From positions 1 to 8,157 of the forward strand of contig JAHEBR010000086.1 of the NCBI GenBank assembly GCA_024642185.1: a stretch of 8,157 nucleotides of DNA, read 5' to 3'. The stretch comes from Marivivens sp. GTDB taxonomy: Bacteria > Pseudomonadota > Alphaproteobacteria > Rhodobacterales > Rhodobacteraceae. Positions 6,624 through 8,157 of the stretch are shown here, one piece after another. How positions within the stretch are numbered: the first letter of the stretch is position 1; the number at the start of each line of letters is the position of its first letter. The position numbers were made by a program, and so were the translations under genes. Under the pieces are notes generated by a model. That model ran no database searches and was not told where the DNA came from. It was given only the letters and a program-made list of their open reading frames with translations.

Positions 6624-6697
6624 TAGGCCAGAAGGCCACATCGCTGCGGGCCAAACCACGTTCAGTTGGCGCCGACATAGTGCCCCCCCAAACACGA

Positions 6698-6725
6698 ACG
6701 CCCGCAGCTATTTTGCTACGGGCGT
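6698..6725 (-). terminator. hairpin downstream of the tRNA-Met 3' end
   Basis: Bases 6698-6708 and 6715-6725 form an 11-bp stem (ACGCCCGCAGC with GCTACGGGCGT) with one C-A mismatch and a 6-base T-rich loop. Read on the minus strand it comes 11 bases after the tRNA CCA end and is followed by TTCGTGTTTG, as expected for a tRNA terminator. It may also stop DUF2177 transcripts from the other side, though without a clear U-run. It belongs to the host side of the integration junction. The remaining gap 6626-6697 shows nothing I can support. Confidence 0.6.
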
Positions 6726-6736
6726 GTCGGTAATGA

Positions 6737-6786
6737 TGGTTGCGGGAGTAGGATTTGAACCTACGACCTTCAGGTTATGAGTCTAA
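6737..6786 (-). tRNA. 3' fragment of initiator tRNA-Met (CAT), split by integration
   Basis: Read on the minus strand this is the 3' part of a tRNA: anticodon loop CTCATAA with CAT anticodon, anticodon stem 3' strand CCTGA, variable AGGTC, T arm GTAGG-TTCAAAT-CCTAC, acceptor strand TCCCGCA, then A and encoded CCA ending at 6737. The AACC.GAAGGTCGT and CGCAACCA segments match bacterial initiator rather than elongator tRNA-Met. The 5' anticodon strand (TTAGA) already mispairs (A-C), and beyond 6787 there is no D arm or 5' acceptor strand (TGCGGGA would be needed). The gene is therefore not functional here. It is the host 3' remnant left at one junction of an element that enters tRNA genes; the complete tRNA should be at the other junction. 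Confidence 0.85.
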
Positions 6787-6787
6787 C
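6774..6787. other. candidate integrase core (crossover) site
   Basis: GTTA (6774-6777) and TAAC (6784-6787) are inverted half-sites around the 6 bases TGAGTC, centred on the tRNA anticodon loop. Tyrosine recombinases commonly recombine at this sublocation between short inverted core sites 6-8 bp apart. The tRNA match ends within this segment, which fits a host-element junction. Exact ends of the duplicated att sequence cannot be drawn without the other junction. Confidence 0.45.
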
Positions 6788-6896
6788 GGGCTTGTGTTTG
6801 TTGATTTTGTCTGATGATGTTTTTGTATTGTTTTGTCAATGTGTTGTGAGTTTTCTTGAGTTGCTCTGACTCGTCCTAGGTTGCTGGATTCTGCCC

Positions 6897-6902
6897 TATA
6901 CT
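6897..6902 (+). promoter_or_regulatory. possible -10 box of the integrase gene
   Basis: TATACT matches the housekeeping -10 consensus at five of six positions and lies 39 bases before the integrase ATG. No convincing -35 is found 16-18 bases upstream (TCCTAG there), so the assignment is weak. The first GTAGCAC repeat begins at the very next base, so a protein on the repeats would cover the transcription start. Confidence 0.35.
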
Positions 6903-6930
6903 GTAGCACATGGGTAGCACACTGTAGCAC
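6903..6930 (+). repeat. three helically phased GTAGCAC direct repeats
   Basis: Identical heptamers GTAGCAC lie at 6903-6909, 6914-6920 and 6924-6930, with steps of 11 and 10 bases, so all face one side of the helix. The first and third are extended to ACTGTAGCAC (6900-6909, 6921-6930). They fill the space between the possible -10 and the ribosome site (6932-6937) of the integrase. They may be arm-type binding sites of the integrase, Xis-like sites, or an operator. Confidence 0.75.
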
Positions 6931-6941
6931 CGAGGGACGTC

Positions 6942-8126
6942 ATGGAAGAGAACCGGCTGAAGTTCACCAAGGCAGCCCTTGAAGGGCTGAAGGTGAGGGG
7001 CAAAGGCCAGCGCGCCTACTTCTACGATACAGGCGAGCCGAGCCTGACGATCTGCGTCACGACTGCAGGAACCAAAACCTTCTATCTCTACAAGCGGATT
7101 GACGGAGCGCCGGTGCGTCTCAAGCTTGGGCGGTTTCCCGATCTCTCGGTTGAGAATGCCCGTAAGATGGCAGCAAATGCCAAGGGCGAGATCGCCATGG
7201 GGAAGAATCCTCAGAAGGCCAAGCAAGCGATTCGAGACGAGAAGACCTTCGGAGACTTGTTCGAAGACTACCTTGAGAAGCATTCCAAGGTGCACAAGAG
7301 CTCTTGGGCCTATGACGAGCGGGAAGTGAACAAGTTCCTCTCGCATTGGTTCAAGCGCAGGATCGGGTCAATCGAGCGATCAGAAGTCGAAAGGCTTCAC
7401 GCCAAGATTGGCAAGGAGAGCGGCATCTATCAGGCAAACAGGCTCTTGGAGCGGATACGCTCGATCTTCAACAAGGCGATTGATTGGGGCTGGGAGGGAA
7501 TCAATCCAGCGGCGGGCATCAAGAAGTTCCGCGAGAAGAGCCGGGACAGGTTTCTGCAGCCCGACGAGCTGCCCCGCTTCTTTGAAGCTTTGGCGGCAGA
7601 GCCGAATGAGACAGCACGCGATTTCTTTGTGATCTCGCTCCTGACCGGCGCGCGCAAATCCAACACGCTCGCGATGCGGTGGGAGGAGATCAACTTCACG
7701 AGCGCCACTTGGCGCATTCCGAAGACCAAGAACGGTGAGCCTCAGACGGTGCACCTGCCCGAAGCCGCACTTGAGCTTCTCAAAGAGCGCAAGCTTGCCT
7801 CCCTGTCGGAGTGGGTCTTTCCCGGCTCCGGCACGTCTGGCCATCTGGCCGATCCCAAGAAGGCATGGAACCGCATTCTGAAGGAAGCCGGAATCCAAGA
7901 CCTGCGTATTCACGATCTTCGGCGGACGCTTGGTAGCTACATGGCCGCGACAGGGGCCAATGGCTACGTGATTGGCAAGTCTCTCGGTCACAAGAGCCAG
8001 CAATCCACCGCTGTCTATGCGCGCCTCAACCTCGATCCGGTACGGGAGTCGGTCAACAAAGCCACTGACGTGATGATGGGGTTCATGAAGAAGAGCGAGG
8101 AGGGAAGCGATGCAGGCAAGCAGTGA
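6942..8126 (+). CDS. tyrosine recombinase/integrase (DUF4102 arm-binding type)
   Basis: This 394-residue site-specific recombinase catalyses integration and excision of the element through a 3'-phosphotyrosine intermediate. Its parts are an N-terminal arm-DNA-binding domain (about 5-95, DUF4102 type, with LKLGRFPDLSVENARK), a SAM-like core-binding domain (about 100-185) and a catalytic domain (about 205-370). The full catalytic set is present: R238 (LLTGAR), a lysine at 261 or 263 in the beta-hairpin (PKTKNG), H324 and R327 (HDLRR), H350 (LGH) and nucleophile Y359 (AVYARL). Nothing is missing, so it is probably active. ATG 6942 follows GAGGGA at 6932-6937. It is transcribed away from the tRNA junction, into the element, and the next gene starts within its last codons. 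P4-like integrases of this type usually target tRNA 3' ends, which agrees with the tRNA fragment next to it. Confidence 0.95.
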   Translation: MEENRLKFTKAALEGLKVRGKGQRAYFYDTGEPSLTICVTTAGTKTFYLYKRIDGAPVRLKLGRFPDLSVENARKMAANAKGEIAMGKNPQKAKQAIRDEKTFGDLFEDYLEKHSKVHKSSWAYDEREVNKFLSHWFKRRIGSIERSEVERLHAKIGKESGIYQANRLLERIRSIFNKAIDWGWEGINPAAGIKKFREKSRDRFLQPDELPRFFEALAAEPNETARDFFVISLLTGARKSNTLAMRWEEINFTSATWRIPKTKNGEPQTVHLPEAALELLKERKLASLSEWVFPGSGTSGHLADPKKAWNRILKEAGIQDLRIHDLRRTLGSYMAATGANGYVIGKSLGHKSQQSTAVYARLNLDPVRESVNKATDVMMGFMKKSEEGSDAGKQ

Positions 8127-8157
8127 CCAATTGAAAGAGGCATTTCCCGGACTGCGT
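8110..8157 (+). CDS. start of an unidentified gene overlapping the integrase end (partial)
   Basis: ATG 8110 opens a frame that stays open for 16 codons (MQASSDQLKEAFPGLR) to the window edge, in a different frame from the integrase, whose stop it overlaps by 17 bases. A strong AGGAGGG at 8098-8104 lies 5 bases upstream, better than the integrase's own site, which makes a real, translationally coupled gene likely. Too little is visible to name it; a small regulator or excisionase would be common at this place, but that is a guess from position only. Confidence 0.55.
   Translation, partial: MQASSDQLKEAFPGLR

Larger units (their letters stand above)
6778..8157. mobile_element. left end of a tRNA-integrated element (genomic island or prophage), right end outside window
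   Basis: The boundary is set by the break in the tRNA gene; to its right come a T-rich flank, phased repeats, a complete tyrosine recombinase and the start of a second gene. The cargo is not visible, so it is open whether this is a prophage, an integrative conjugative element or an island. The flank 6801-6860 has 18 G+C of 60 bases, unlike the GC-rich chromosome to the left. Confidence 0.8.

Noticed and set aside
6625..6636. GGCC-AGAA-GGCC hairpin just after the DUF2177 stop
   Set aside because: Only a 4-bp stem with no T-run; too weak to call a terminator.
6598..6780. Open frame ending in MMVAGVGFEPTTFRL
   Set aside because: The GVGFEPTTFRL tail is the antisense translation of the tRNA T arm and anticodon stem, a well-known false protein; the frame also overlaps the DUF2177 end and the terminator.
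6737..6815. A complete tRNA-Met gene
   Set aside because: There is no D arm and no 5' acceptor strand to pair with TCCCGCA; the anticodon stem already has an A-C mismatch.
7380..8003. 207-codon minus-strand frame opposite the integrase
   Set aside because: Antisense shadow of the catalytic domain, whose key residues are all present on the plus strand.

Overview
The window looks like a piece of an alphaproteobacterial chromosome, most likely order Rhodobacterales (Rhodobacter/Roseobacter relatives). The pointers are high-GC coding bias, a LeuA and a split sulfopyruvate decarboxylase of the kind seen in that group, and a flavoprotein / DUF1365 / SDR / DUF2177 gene set that in Rhodobacter-type bacteria belongs to the RpoE-ChrR (singlet oxygen) response. 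Genus and species cannot be told from the sequence.

Layout. (1) 2-1120 (+): the C-terminal three quarters of leuA (2-isopropylmalate synthase), closed by a hairpin terminator at 1128-1150. (2) 1151-2204 (-): a tightly coupled two-gene unit, comD then comE, encoding the alpha and beta subunits of a ThDP-dependent sulfopyruvate (or phosphonopyruvate) decarboxylase. (3) 2205-2432: a 228-bp divergent intergenic region with a perfect 7-bp inverted repeat. (4) 2433-3344 (+): a TauE/SafE-family membrane exporter, which may export sulfite from sulfonate breakdown. (5) 6094-3341 (-): a translationally coupled operon, flavin amine-oxidase-like protein, DUF1365 protein, SDR oxidoreductase, whose last stop codon interlocks with that of the exporter in one CTAG. 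(6) 6095-6224: a divergent promoter region with two back-to-back promoter-like elements of identical architecture, TGATC(C/T)-N16-CGTA, one for the operon and one for (7) the DUF2177 membrane protein at 6225-6623 (+). (8) 6698-6786: a terminator hairpin and the 3' part of an initiator tRNA-Met gene on the minus strand, cut off in the anticodon arm. (9) From about 6778 to the end: the left edge of an integrated element, with a T-rich flank, three helically phased GTAGCAC repeats, a complete tyrosine recombinase, and the first 16 codons of an overlapping downstream gene.

How the parts fit. The operon plus DUF2177 look like a small envelope-lipid module under one ECF sigma factor (group ECF11, RpoE-ChrR type). 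The sigma/anti-sigma pair and the fatty-acid methylase usually linked to such modules are not in the window, so control would be in trans. The right end is a mobile element that entered the initiator tRNA gene from its 3' side. The host 3' fragment remains here, so the rebuilt complete tRNA should lie at the far, unseen end. The most notable signals are the mirrored ECF promoters and the phased repeats in front of the integrase. No wholly new system is provable from this window alone.
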